Assembly (NCBI GenBank): GCA_046199005.1
Contig: CP176050.1
Span: 3,968,001-4,032,000 of the forward strand
Direction of reading: 5' to 3'
Length of the DNA: 64,000 bases
DNA from: Ascidiimonas sp046199005
GTDB lineage: Bacteria; Bacteroidota; Bacteroidia; Flavobacteriales; Flavobacteriaceae
The notes under the pieces were generated by a model. That model saw nothing but the letters and a program-made list of their open reading frames with translations, searched no databases and had not been told where the DNA came from. Positions 33,701 to 44,749 of the stretch are shown in pieces. Each line of letters starts with the position of its first letter. Position 1 is the first letter of the stretch. A program made the position numbers and the translations under genes.

Positions 33701-33979
33701 TTAATCTGCCAATACGATTATTTTGTTATCTTTCATTTCAATAGTTCCGCTGTTAATGGCTAATAATGTAAGGTTATTATCTACCTTTTGAAACTTTGCA
33801 GCAACGTCTTTAGCCAGCTTAATATCACCATAGATCTTTACATTTCCAGGCCCTAAAAGAGAAACGATAGGTGCGTGATCTTTGAGCATCTGGAATTCTC
33901 CATTAATACCTGGCACTGCTACCGATTGAACTTCGCCACTATAAAGAGTTGCTTCTGGTGTAACTATTTCTAATTGCAT
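33701..33979 (-). CDS. atpC: ATP synthase F1 epsilon subunit
   Basis: A 92-residue protein matching the N-terminal beta-sandwich of F1 epsilon (L-E-I-V-T-P-E-A-T-L-Y-S-G-E-V, then P-G-I-N-G-E-F-Q-M-L-K-D-H-A-P). The C-terminal helical hairpin found in E. coli epsilon (about 138 residues) is absent, which is common in Bacteroidota. It couples the rotor to F1. It follows atpD by 24 bases; the other atp genes are not here. Confidence 0.95.
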   Translation of the reverse strand: MQLEIVTPEATLYSGEVQSVAVPGINGEFQMLKDHAPIVSLLGPGNVKIYGDIKLAKDVAAKFQKVDNNLTLLAINSGTIEMKDNKIIVLAD

Positions 33980-34003
33980 AATTTATGAGTTTCCTAAAGA
34001 GTA

Positions 34004-35515
<1,512 letters not shown>

Positions 35516-35560
35516 TTAAGTATTTAATTTTTAGCTTAATGAACGCTTTAATTAGGAATT

Positions 35561-35603
35561 GTATAGAGTGCTCTATACGCTTCGTTTTAGCGGTGCAAAG
35601 ATA
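35561..35603 (-). promoter_or_regulatory. atpD promoter -7 box and leader hairpin
   Basis: On the minus strand TATCTTTG (35603-35596) is the -7 box. The arms GTATAGAG and CTCTATAC (35561-35578) around a 2-base spacer form an inverted repeat just downstream of the predicted start near 35589. The mRNA would therefore begin with a stem-loop. No -33 TTG is seen at standard spacing. Confidence 0.45.
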
Positions 35604-35656
35604 TGTTTTTATCTTTAATTTTAAAGTTCTTTTTTCTTTTTTTTACTCAATAAAAG

Positions 35657-35688
35657 AGACCTCCTTAAGCCTATGCTTAAAGAGGTCT
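35657..35688 (-). terminator. Terminator of the TonB receptor/SGNH operon
   Basis: A 14-bp stem (35657-35670 with 35675-35688) has one C-A mismatch and a CTAT loop. T-rich bases follow on the minus strand (CTTTTATT). It begins 26 bases past the SGNH gene stop. Confidence 0.7.
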
Positions 35689-35713
35689 TTCATTATATTG
35701 TTTTAGGTATTAT

Positions 35714-37234
35714 CTACTGTAACGTAGCCGGATAAACCGTGTTATAATCTGCTGCTTTCACCATAGGTAGATTAGATCCGTAGGTAGCATTAATTGCTGC
35801 CATAAATCGATTTGCCAGAAGCGCATATCCTCTTGCTGTTGGGTGTACCCCATCTAAAGAGAAAGCATTTCCAAATACCAGGTCGCCATTTAAATTAAAT
35901 TCATCAAAGGTAACCCCGGTTGTGCCCACTTCTTTCAATAGCGCATTGGCATCAACAAATGCTAAACCAGCAGCATCTGCCTGATTTTTAATAATCACAT
36001 TGTACGCATCCACAGCGGCGGTAACAGCAGCCTGTTCTGAAGGAAGCAATACGCTTTCGTCCTGTAATGGATATGTTACTCCTATAGTATTAAAAGGTGC
36101 TGGTATGCCAGGTTGAGTACCCCCAATACTTGAAGAAGTTGGCAATGTAATAAGATCGGTATCCTTTGCATGTCGTGCGCGTCCGTAAAGCGCTCCCATC
36201 AATTGTGCCTGTTCTGCCGGCACTCCGTTCTGTTGTAATGCACCACTGATCTGCTGACCAAAATCTGTAAGGTTTTCGTCAACGATCAAAAGCGGATTAG
36301 GCTCTGAAGAGCTCAAAAGCATCAAACGGTCTCCCTGACCTAATTGTGTTAATATAGCCATTACAGGGCCTATTAATTGTGCATTTAATTGACCGGCAGT
36401 TGCCTGATCTAACGGTACAGGATTAAAAGGTACTGTGGTAAAATAAGGTATCGTACTTACATCAGGCACATTCGCTACAACACCTCCTGCACCGTTGGCG
36501 GTTAGTGCTGCAATGTAACCTGCATAAATTTGACCAAATGCTCCCGGATCGGTAATATCATTCGCTCCATACCCAGCTACATTTGGATCTCCTGTTCTGT
36601 CAACACCAGCTCCACCCGCGGTAGCATAACCCAATACATCGTTATTCCCTGTCCACAAGGAAAAGAAAGAAGGATTTTGTGCTAATGCATCACCAAGAAT
36701 CGTGGCATTTGGCGCCGAGGCAAACCGAACAAAATAAGGATTTGCTCGTTGAGCCTGTACTTCTGCAATATTCCCATATCCTGCAAAACCTAAATGATAG
36801 CTTTTAGATCCAGGAACTCCCATGTTATTGAAAGGACCGGCTAAAATATTGGTAATGTCCGTAGTTGGATTTCCCGGAAGCCTTGCAGGTCCGGCACCAT
36901 TAAAGAAAAGTCTGTTCTCCAATATTTGATTACCACCAATAAGTACACCTCCTATGTTATCAGACATCAATGGCTGGGTAAAGGTACCTCCACCTGCCAG
37001 TGCAAATCGTGAAGCGATAATACTTGGCATTGAATTTTGCTGTCCGGCGATAAAAAGTGCTCCGTCTGTGTACCCTGCGGTAAGCGAATTACCTATGGAA
37101 ACGTAATTAGAAAAATCGGCAGTTCCTGATGTAATGGGCTCCTCCATAATAATGTCTCCACCATCATCATCTGATTCACAGGCTATCAAACCAAAGAAGG
37201 CAAGAAATAACCAGATATAATTTTTATTCATCAT
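35714..37234 (-). CDS. SGNH/GDSL-type hydrolase lipoprotein
   Basis: A 506-residue lipoprotein with signal and lipobox L-I-A-C (Cys19), followed by acidic S-D-D-D. Block I is S-I-G-N-S-L-T-A-G-Y with Ser50 as nucleophile; block V is D-G-V-H-P-T-A-R-G-Y with the Asp/His pair. Between them are Asn-rich loops (W-T-G-N-N-D-V-L-G is block III). It is a predicted esterase or lipase on the cell surface or outer membrane. It follows a TonB receptor gene by 33 bases; the pair probably releases and imports an ester-linked substrate such as a lipid. Confidence 0.87.
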   Translation of the reverse strand: MMNKNYIWLFLAFFGLIACESDDDGGDIIMEEPITSGTADFSNYVSIGNSLTAGYTDGALFIAGQQNSMPSIIASRFALAGGGTFTQPLMSDNIGGVLIGGNQILENRLFFNGAGPARLPGNPTTDITNILAGPFNNMGVPGSKSYHLGFAGYGNIAEVQAQRANPYFVRFASAPNATILGDALAQNPSFFSLWTGNNDVLGYATAGGAGVDRTGDPNVAGYGANDITDPGAFGQIYAGYIAALTANGAGGVVANVPDVSTIPYFTTVPFNPVPLDQATAGQLNAQLIGPVMAILTQLGQGDRLMLLSSSEPNPLLIVDENLTDFGQQISGALQQNGVPAEQAQLMGALYGRARHAKDTDLITLPTSSSIGGTQPGIPAPFNTIGVTYPLQDESVLLPSEQAAVTAAVDAYNVIIKNQADAAGLAFVDANALLKEVGTTGVTFDEFNLNGDLVFGNAFSLDGVHPTARGYALLANRFMAAINATYGSNLPMVKAADYNTVYPATLQ

Positions 37235-37267
37235 ATACTATTTAATATTTTATCTTAAAATCTTAAT

Positions 37268-40027
37268 TTAATTATTGATGGTAAGCGATATATAATACAT
37301 CGAACCAATGTTACCAGTACCAAACGCTGTAAAATACTCTTCTCCGGTAAGGTTAGTAGCACCTGCCTTGATTACTGACTTCAGGCTGGGAATGCTATAA
37401 TTGATCTGTGCGTCCAATACCGAGAAAGAAGGAACATCTCCGTCTGCAAAAGTCGCTTGCCAGAAGTAACTGTCGCTCCAACGGTAACTTACTTTGAAAC
37501 CAAAATTTTCAAATAAAGAAGTATTTCCAAGACTCGCTTTTACTCTGTGTTTTGGAGTGTTAAAACTTGTTCTGAAATCAGGCGCAGAAGCCTGATCAAA
37601 ATCCTGCTCAGCAAATGTATAGTTAGCTTCCAGATCAAAATTTTCAAAGATCTTTGTGCTTACTCCTATCGTTGCTCCGTAAGACTTCACGTCTGCATCG
37701 GAGTTAGTATAAGTCTGATAAGCTCTGAAATCTCCCTGGCTTAATGCTAATAGAGACAAGCTATTATCACCAACCGTTCCGTATAAAGGAACTAATACAG
37801 TTTCATTGGCTATAAAGTTATCATAGATATTATAATAAGTGCTAAAATCGATAATCACCTTATTAAACTGACCTCTATATCCGATTTCGAATGATTGCAC
37901 CTCTTCAGGCTGCACCAAACCTACATCAGAAGCTTCGGGTGCACCACGATTTACAGAATTTAAACTAAAAGAATTCTCATAGGCCGCACGACCCAAAATC
38001 GTAGCAGTAGGGCTTCCGCCGTTCGCAGTGGTGTTGTTTACTGGGAAGGTTCTTACATCACGATCTAAGTTTTCTTCCGCTGAACCCACTAAAATAGCAC
38101 GTCCGGCATCTAAACCTATAAATAGATCTTGTGTGGTCGGATTTCTAAAACCTGTTTGGTAAGAAGCACGAATATTGTGATTCTTCTTCTCACCAGCAGT
38201 ATATCCTAAAGATACTCTTGGCGAAAAGTTGCCATCGAATAACTCAGACTTATCATAACGGATAGAACCTGTAAATTTCAATCTGTCTTCTAAAAACTTC
38301 TTCTGGATCTGCGTGTAAGCACCAATTTCAGAATACGTAATTGGTCCGTCACCATCGGTAAAGATCGTACCAAATGAATTTAATGTATATTCTCTGAAAG
38401 ATCCACCTACTTGAATATCAGCAAAGTTTTCAGTAAGGTGACTAAAGTTATAATTTACATCTACATGCCTAAGCTGCGAACCATCTTTGAACTGCGATCC
38501 CGAAGTCAAATCAGGATCTGAGGTTACCTCGTTAAATGCTTGTTGAAACTCAGGAGTTCCTGGTTCAAATCTACCTGTCTCGGCCGTTTGTCTTGCGATC
38601 GCGTGCGCCTGCTCAGGGGAAGCCCCTCCTAAAGTCGCCTGAATAAATCCGCCAGCATATTCTCCAAACCAGGTATTATCTGGCTTCCATCTTCTGTTAA
38701 TATTAATTCCGGTAAAACGCATATCATACGAATCTCCTGCGTCTTCATCCGTGATATATCCTCTTACAAAAAAATTATCATTTCTGAATTCAAGTTTGTG
38801 TTGCTGTAAAAAGAAATTATTGATCTGATATCGGTTAGCTCCCTGATAAATCGTAGAACCTCTACCAATTTTACCTACATACATGATCTCAAAGTCATCC
38901 GCAAACGGACGGTAATGCAAAGCAAAATCTGCTTTTATACTTTCTGCGTTGTAATTGGTTAAATCTGTTTCTGCATATCCTGTACGACTCACGTCTTCAT
39001 CCGGAAGTAAATTAGAAGAACCAGCGGGAATCAAGCCTAATTGCTCTAAGGATTGACCTACTGCGCGGATATTGGTACTTACCTCATCCCCATAAATATT
39101 AAGTCCGTCATAATTAGGGTCAGCTCTGGTTGCTCCAGAGTTTAAGACATCAACTTCACTTACAGCCCACCAATCTGTACCTCGTAAATAAGAGAAATTA
39201 GCTTTAGCAGCGAACTTCTCAGAGAATTTATGGGCAAATCGAACTCCCAAATCCCAGTATTCATTATCACCGGCAGCTTCCTGAGATGTAAGCCCAGTTT
39301 TAACATAAGCACTCACGCCTTGAAAATCGAACGGACTCTTACTTCTCATGAAAAGAATACCGTTAAATGCATTCGCACCATATAAGGCAGAAGATGCTCC
39401 CGGAAGTAGCTCCACACTATTGACGTCTAGTTCTGTCATTCCTAATAAGTTACCCAGAACGAAATTCAACGCTGGAGCAGAATTATCCATTCCGTCAACT
39501 AGTTGAACAAACCTCGTATTCGCAAAGGTTGCAAAACCACGAGTGTTAATAGATTTGAATGTTAAACTGTTGGTATTGATATCTACCCCCTTCAAGTTTT
39601 CTAGGCCATCGTAAAAATCTACCGAAGAAGTGCTTTTAATATCCTTGAGACCAAAACGCTCTACAGTTACAGGCGATTCAAAAATTCTTTCCGGAGTTCT
39701 GGAAGCAGATACAACGATCTCATCGAGTTGTGTCGATTCCTCATTAAGAGTGACTGTAATGTTTTGGTTATTACTGGTAATATCTACCGTAGAAGAAGTA
39801 TAACCCAAACTGGAAATAGTTAATTTGAAAGGAGGTACTTCTGAAGTACTTAACGAAAATAAACCATCGAAATCTGTAACAGCCCCTACTGCTTTCCCGG
39901 TAATCACCACATTGGCACCTGGAATAGGTTGCCCATTTTCATCCAATACCTTACCGGTTATGGTTGTCTGCGCAAAGGAGAAAGAACCCAAGAGCAAGAC
40001 AAAAGCAAATAATATTGTTCTCATCAT
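37268..40027 (-). CDS. TonB-dependent receptor with carboxypeptidase-like N-domain
   Basis: A 919-residue outer-membrane receptor: signal peptide (about 1-19, S-F-A-Q), a CarboxypepD_reg-like domain (about 22-95, I-T-G-K-V-L-D-E-N-G-Q-P-I-P-G-A), a TonB-box region E-I-V-V-S-A-S-R-T-P-E-R, the plug (about 110-240, with V-E-L-L-P-G-A-S-S-A-L-Y-G-A-N-A-F-N-G) and a large barrel. It is not a classical SusC (no SusD partner). Its partner is the SGNH lipoprotein downstream. The substrate is unknown; an ester or fatty-acid compound is inferred. Confidence 0.9.
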   Translation of the reverse strand: MMRTILFAFVLLLGSFSFAQTTITGKVLDENGQPIPGANVVITGKAVGAVTDFDGLFSLSTSEVPPFKLTISSLGYTSSTVDITSNNQNITVTLNEESTQLDEIVVSASRTPERIFESPVTVERFGLKDIKSTSSVDFYDGLENLKGVDINTNSLTFKSINTRGFATFANTRFVQLVDGMDNSAPALNFVLGNLLGMTELDVNSVELLPGASSALYGANAFNGILFMRSKSPFDFQGVSAYVKTGLTSQEAAGDNEYWDLGVRFAHKFSEKFAAKANFSYLRGTDWWAVSEVDVLNSGATRADPNYDGLNIYGDEVSTNIRAVGQSLEQLGLIPAGSSNLLPDEDVSRTGYAETDLTNYNAESIKADFALHYRPFADDFEIMYVGKIGRGSTIYQGANRYQINNFFLQQHKLEFRNDNFFVRGYITDEDAGDSYDMRFTGININRRWKPDNTWFGEYAGGFIQATLGGASPEQAHAIARQTAETGRFEPGTPEFQQAFNEVTSDPDLTSGSQFKDGSQLRHVDVNYNFSHLTENFADIQVGGSFREYTLNSFGTIFTDGDGPITYSEIGAYTQIQKKFLEDRLKFTGSIRYDKSELFDGNFSPRVSLGYTAGEKKNHNIRASYQTGFRNPTTQDLFIGLDAGRAILVGSAEENLDRDVRTFPVNNTTANGGSPTATILGRAAYENSFSLNSVNRGAPEASDVGLVQPEEVQSFEIGYRGQFNKVIIDFSTYYNIYDNFIANETVLVPLYGTVGDNSLSLLALSQGDFRAYQTYTNSDADVKSYGATIGVSTKIFENFDLEANYTFAEQDFDQASAPDFRTSFNTPKHRVKASLGNTSLFENFGFKVSYRWSDSYFWQATFADGDVPSFSVLDAQINYSIPSLKSVIKAGATNLTGEEYFTAFGTGNIGSMYYISLTINN

Positions 40028-40113
40028 TTTGTTTGATTAGTAATTTGACGGGACAATATACAGAATTTTACGAATCGTATAACAGGAATATCGAAAAAAT
40101 ATGAAATTGCTAA

Positions 40114-41961
40114 TTATTCGACAGTAACTGATTTTGCTAGGTTTCTGGGCTGATCGACATTACATCCTCTCATCACTGCAATATGATAAGACATTAATTG
40201 TAAGGGAATTGTCGTTAATAGTGGTGTTAAAGATTCTAACGTCTCCGGCACCTCGATCACATAATCTGCGATACCTTTAATAGTTACATCACCCTCCGTA
40301 ACGACAGCAATAATTTTACCTTTTCTGGATTTGATCTCCTGAATATTGCTCACCACCTTATCATAATGTCCTTTTTTGGTAGCAATTACCACTACAGGCA
40401 TTTGTTCGTCAATAAGAGCGATAGGACCATGCTTCATTTCTGCCGCAGGATATCCTTCTGCGTGAATATAAGAGATCTCCTTTAATTTAAGTGCACCTTC
40501 TAAAGCCACCGGAAAATTATATCCTCTTCCTAAATACAGGAAATTAGGCACGTCTTGAAATACAGAAGATATGTATTTAATTTCATCGTCAAGCTTAAGT
40601 GCTTTTTCAATTTTTGAAGGTATGGCTTCCAATCCTGAAAGGTAATTATGAATTTCAGATTTGGAAAGTGTTCCTTTTGCCTGAGCCAGCCGCAAAGCAA
40701 TTAGCACCAGCACTGTGATCTGTGTTGTAAACGCCTTAGTGGAAGCCACCCCAATTTCTGGTCCGGCATGGGTGTATGCGCCTGAGTGTGTTTCTCGTGC
40801 GATAGAAGAACCTACTACATTACAAACCCCAAAAACAAAGGCTCCTTTCTCTTTGGCCAGCTTTATGGCTGCCAGCGTATCAGCCGTTTCACCGGACTGC
40901 GAAATTGCTATAAGCACATCGCCTTCACCGATCACTGGATTGCGATAACGAAACTCTGAAGCATACTCTACTTCAACAGGAACTCTTGCCAGGTCTTCAA
41001 AAATATATTCTGCTACCAATCCGGCATGCCAGGATGTTCCGCAGGCAGCAATGATAATTCTCTTGGCGTTCAGGAATTTCTCCATGTGATCTTCCATTCC
41101 GGCCATTTTAATAATCCCTTCATTGGCTTTGAATCGGCCACGGTAAGTATCACGAATGGCATTGGGCTGTTCAAAGATCTCTTTCAACATAAAGTGATCA
41201 AAACCGCCCTTTTCTATTTGCTCAAGATTCAATTGTAATTCCTGTATGTAAGGATCAACCAGAGAATCATCTTTTATCTTACGTATCTTCACCTTTCTAC
41301 CCCGACGAATAATCGCCATTTCTTCGTCTTCAAGGTAGATCGCATTGTTGGTATACTCAATAAAAGGAGAGGCATCAGAAGCAATAAAGAACTCATCTTC
41401 TCCCACGCCAATAGCTAACGGGCTTCCCAATCTCGCAACAACGATTTCATCTGGTTTCGATTTGTCAAAAACCGCTATAGCATATGCACCAACCACTTGA
41501 TTCAAAGCAATTTGAACTGCCTTACCGAGTTTTACCTCTTCATTTTTCTTTACATCCTCAATAAGATTGACCAATACTTCGGTATCGGTATCTGAGGTGA
41601 ATGAGTAACCTCTTTTAGTTAACTCTGTTCGTAAAGACTCATAATTTTCAATAATACCATTGTGAATAATTACCAGATTCCCTGAATTCGAGAAATGCGG
41701 ATGAGAATTAATATCGTTGGGAACACCGTGCGTTGCCCATCGGGTGTGACCGATGCCAAGACTTCCGGTCAGAGGCATTGTTTTCTCAGCGAGATCGATC
41801 AGGTCCTGAACTTTTCCTTTTGTCTTTGATAGCTGAATGGCATTATTTTCATAAAGTGCGATCCCGGCACTATCATAGCCTCGGTATTCTAGTCTTTGAA
41901 GTCCTTTCACAATCAAAGGATATGCATCTCTATGGCCAATATAACCTACAATTCCACACAT
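40114..41961 (-). CDS. glmS: Glucosamine-6-phosphate synthase (glutamine amidotransferase)
   Basis: A 615-residue enzyme making glucosamine-6-P from fructose-6-P and glutamine, the first step to peptidoglycan and LPS amino sugars. It begins M-C-G-I-V-G-Y-I-G, with Cys2 as the glutaminase nucleophile; G-H-T-R-W-A-T-H-G and H-N-G-I-I-E-N-Y follow. Two SIS domains hold the isomerase site (C-G-T-S-W-H-A-G; S-Q-S-G-E-T-A-D-T), and it ends D-Q-P-R-N-L-A-K-S-V-T-V-E. No glmS ribozyme is expected in this phylum, and the short leader has no room for one. It is the third gene of the glgA-like/DUF4270/glmS unit. Confidence 0.98.
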   Translation of the reverse strand: MCGIVGYIGHRDAYPLIVKGLQRLEYRGYDSAGIALYENNAIQLSKTKGKVQDLIDLAEKTMPLTGSLGIGHTRWATHGVPNDINSHPHFSNSGNLVIIHNGIIENYESLRTELTKRGYSFTSDTDTEVLVNLIEDVKKNEEVKLGKAVQIALNQVVGAYAIAVFDKSKPDEIVVARLGSPLAIGVGEDEFFIASDASPFIEYTNNAIYLEDEEMAIIRRGRKVKIRKIKDDSLVDPYIQELQLNLEQIEKGGFDHFMLKEIFEQPNAIRDTYRGRFKANEGIIKMAGMEDHMEKFLNAKRIIIAACGTSWHAGLVAEYIFEDLARVPVEVEYASEFRYRNPVIGEGDVLIAISQSGETADTLAAIKLAKEKGAFVFGVCNVVGSSIARETHSGAYTHAGPEIGVASTKAFTTQITVLVLIALRLAQAKGTLSKSEIHNYLSGLEAIPSKIEKALKLDDEIKYISSVFQDVPNFLYLGRGYNFPVALEGALKLKEISYIHAEGYPAAEMKHGPIALIDEQMPVVVIATKKGHYDKVVSNIQEIKSRKGKIIAVVTEGDVTIKGIADYVIEVPETLESLTPLLTTIPLQLMSYHIAVMRGCNVDQPRNLAKSVTVE

Positions 41962-41997
41962 ATTCTGGTTGGTTTAGTTGAGTCTTGGTTTGATCTT

Positions 41998-43815
41998 CTA
42001 TTTTTCTATTTCTGTATAGAAAATCTCTAATCGTAATTTTTTGTCTTCATCTTCAGGATCTGTTACTGCACTCCCAAAAAGAACAGTTGCCTGTGGATTG
42101 ATAACCGCCGATTGTGGTATCATCAATTCTTCATCAGGATTCACTTTTGCATTCAACAGTGTACCTACATTAATATTAGAGGTTACTGAGAGCCCTAGTT
42201 TTACATTTGTAGAATCTTTCCGTATAACATTATTGATATGCTCTGTAAGCCTTATTTTATACCTAAAGCCTTCGCCATCATCATTTCTTTCTAAAATTCC
42301 ACCATATGTGGTTCTGGAACGCACCGGATTCTGATCTTGTGTTAAATCAAACTGATAATCCAATAACGCAGTATTATCCTCCAAATTATATAGATAAATA
42401 CGAAAAGGCTCTCGTATTCCTTCGGCTGCATCCAACGTTTCTCTGTCTACATAGAAAGTAAGATTGGCCTCATTGATCAACCAATCATTTTGTCGTACCT
42501 GCTCCAGAACATCTGTACCTTCTTCATCGAACAATCTGATCTCTGAAATATTACCAGCCCCTCCACGTAAATAAATACGGGATGCTTCGGTAGTTTCATC
42601 TACTGTAAAGGGATCATTTTCAAAAATATTCACACGGTTTCCAGTAAGAGTTAGTGAAAATGTCCTTTCTTCTACCTCGATCTCATCATCGGTAGTTTCC
42701 GGGGTTCCTTTGGTGTTTACACGATCATACTCATACTCAATATCGACTGTCGCCGATGCCAGATCAAACAATACAAGTAGATCTTCATTGGTAATCGACT
42801 CTATACTAACAACAATTCCACGTAAAAACTCCCGAAAGTTTACATTATTATCTAACAAAACAGATCCTTCAAGATCTATTACATTTTCTTGGAAGAATTG
42901 TGGATTCAGTTCCACTTGTATACGCGGACTTAAACGTGCTTCTACCAGAATTGATTCGTCTACATCTTCAGTATCAGGATCATCTTCATCAAAAATTAAT
43001 ATTTCCTGATCGTTTAACTGATAGGTGTCGTTATACAAATTTGTTCCTAAAAATCCAGCGAATTGCATATTGCTAAAATATTCCTGCGGATTTTCAAAAT
43101 TACTGGAAGGATCTAAATCGCGAAGGTAAAATGTTAGCTCATCTACTTTTAGATTGAACATGGTCTCACGGTCGCCGTAAATAGAATCAATCTCGAACCT
43201 TCTAGGGAAAATATCTCTCGGGGTGTCTTCATCTTCCAGGTCATTGATCCCGTCACCGTCGGTATCCGGATTCAAAGGGTCAGTTCCATTTCTATTTTCT
43301 GCACGGTCGGAAACTCCATCACCATCAGAATCACTTTCAGGATCTTCGGGATCTATATCAAAACGATCGATGAGGCCATCCCCGTCACTGTCGTTCAATG
43401 CACTGTTTTCTGTAAAGAATGGAATGTTAAGAGTTACTCTTGTCACTCGTTCGTTTTCATCGATCGTAAGGGGGTCTGAATCTGCTGCGTTCTCATCTTC
43501 CTGATCTTGCCGAATGTTTCCAAACAAAGGATTTTGAGTAGAAAGTGACAATTGCGAAACAATGGTTGCATTAGAATTTCCGTAGATTGAGTTTGAAATT
43601 CTACCTAATTGATATACCGGAAGCCCATCGGTTCTGGAAGCCGTCACTTCTCTATTATAGGCATATACATCAAAAACAGCCTTCTCGGTTTCGAAATTTC
43701 CTCCTCCAATGATGTTTGTTCCGATCTCATTAAAATCATCATCACAGGATATTACTATTCCCATCATCATTAACACAGGCAAAAACCTGTGTACTCTTTT
43801 GCCAATTATCTTCAT
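41998..43815 (-). CDS. DUF4270 lipoprotein with thrombospondin type 3-like insert
   Basis: A 605-residue lipoprotein (V-I-S-C, Cys24) starting C-D-D-D-F-N-E-I-G, typical of DUF4270 proteins, a Bacteroidota family of unknown role in the outer membrane. Residues 142-198 are an insert of Asp-rich repeats (D-S-D-G-D-G-L-I-D, D-S-D-G-D-G-V-S-D, D-T-D-G-D-G-I-N-D), the calcium-binding TSP3/OmpA-linker type; as far as I know this is not part of the usual domain. The remainder is beta-rich. It lies between the glgA-like gene (15-base gap) and glmS (36-base gap), the common order in Flavobacteria. Confidence 0.85.
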   Translation of the reverse strand: MKIIGKRVHRFLPVLMMMGIVISCDDDFNEIGTNIIGGGNFETEKAVFDVYAYNREVTASRTDGLPVYQLGRISNSIYGNSNATIVSQLSLSTQNPLFGNIRQDQEDENAADSDPLTIDENERVTRVTLNIPFFTENSALNDSDGDGLIDRFDIDPEDPESDSDGDGVSDRAENRNGTDPLNPDTDGDGINDLEDEDTPRDIFPRRFEIDSIYGDRETMFNLKVDELTFYLRDLDPSSNFENPQEYFSNMQFAGFLGTNLYNDTYQLNDQEILIFDEDDPDTEDVDESILVEARLSPRIQVELNPQFFQENVIDLEGSVLLDNNVNFREFLRGIVVSIESITNEDLLVLFDLASATVDIEYEYDRVNTKGTPETTDDEIEVEERTFSLTLTGNRVNIFENDPFTVDETTEASRIYLRGGAGNISEIRLFDEEGTDVLEQVRQNDWLINEANLTFYVDRETLDAAEGIREPFRIYLYNLEDNTALLDYQFDLTQDQNPVRSRTTYGGILERNDDGEGFRYKIRLTEHINNVIRKDSTNVKLGLSVTSNINVGTLLNAKVNPDEELMIPQSAVINPQATVLFGSAVTDPEDEDKKLRLEIFYTEIEK

Positions 43816-43830
43816 AAAAAATACTGTGAT

Positions 43831-44640
43831 TTAAACTAAAACTTTACTATCATAGAATTGAGTATACGCATCTTCAAACTCATAAATAGAAATATAAGGT
43901 AAGACCGGCTTATCCAAACCGGCAATATGATCTCCAAGTTCCTGAGGTATTTCTTCAGCCGCTAATACAACAGCATCAGAATTATTGACCGCCACCTTTA
44001 AGAGACTTGTGTAATCTGGAGTCTCCAGTACTTTAATATCTTCAGCATCGATACCATCAAATTGCACCTTATTCATCATTTCTTTATCTAAAGTACCCTC
44101 AAAATCCTTGCCATAAACAGAGGTAACTATTTTACTCTCTGCAAAAAGGGGCTCGTCTTTATAATATTTTTTGAGATATAGTGGCACTAAAGCAGCCATC
44201 CAACCGTGTACATGAATGATATCGGGAGACCAATTTAACTTTTTCACTGTTTCAACGACTCCTTTCGCAAAGAAGATCGCACGTTCGTCGTTATCTGGAA
44301 ACAGGTTCCCATCCTCATCAGAAAATGTAGCTTTTCTTTTGAAATACTCTTCGTTATCAATAAAGTAAACCTGAATTCTTTCTTTTGGAATCGAAGCCAC
44401 TTTAATAATGAGCGGCATATCCATATCATTAACAACTAAATTCATTCCGGACAGGCGTATTACCTCGTGCAACTGATGTCTTCGTTCATTTATATTTCCA
44501 AACCGAGGCATGAAAATTCGTATTTGTCCACCCCTATCATTCACCATTCTGGGACTTTCGTATGCCATTAAGGAAACCTCATTTTCGGGTAAATATGGCA
44601 CCATTTCTGATGCTACAAATAATACCTTCTTATCCGTCAT
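43831..44640 (-). CDS. Half-length glycogen/starch synthase-like protein (GT5 N-domain)
   Basis: A 269-residue protein matching only the N-terminal Rossmann domain of GlgA (V-L-F-V-A-S-E-M-V-P-Y near the start, I-I-H-V-H-G-W-M-A-A-L-V-P at about 140-152). Full GlgA is about 480 residues with a second domain that binds ADP-glucose. Here that domain and the K-T-G-G-L motif (the matching place reads P-E-N-E-V-S-L-M) are missing, so classical synthase activity is unlikely. The form is conserved in this phylum, so it is not a broken gene. It heads the unit with DUF4270 and glmS and is divergent from panC. Confidence 0.85.
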   Translation of the reverse strand: MTDKKVLFVASEMVPYLPENEVSLMAYESPRMVNDRGGQIRIFMPRFGNINERRHQLHEVIRLSGMNLVVNDMDMPLIIKVASIPKERIQVYFIDNEEYFKRKATFSDEDGNLFPDNDERAIFFAKGVVETVKKLNWSPDIIHVHGWMAALVPLYLKKYYKDEPLFAESKIVTSVYGKDFEGTLDKEMMNKVQFDGIDAEDIKVLETPDYTSLLKVAVNNSDAVVLAAEEIPQELGDHIAGLDKPVLPYISIYEFEDAYTQFYDSKVLV

Positions 44641-44749
44641 ATAATTCAGTTTGTATTGTTTATTCTTAAGCTTAAAGCATGCAAAATTACAAAAATAATG
44701 CCTAATTACTTTAAATTATCTAAGTTTGCACGCTGTTAATTTTTCGTGA

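Noticed and set aside
41962..41997. glmS ribozyme upstream of glmS
   Set aside because: Only 36 bases separate glmS from the previous gene, too short for the ribozyme, and no matching core is seen.
43831..44640. The short glgA-like gene as a truncated pseudogene
   Set aside because: No remnant of the second half lies downstream; the next gene follows in 15 bases, and the half-length form recurs at this locus in related bacteria as far as I know.
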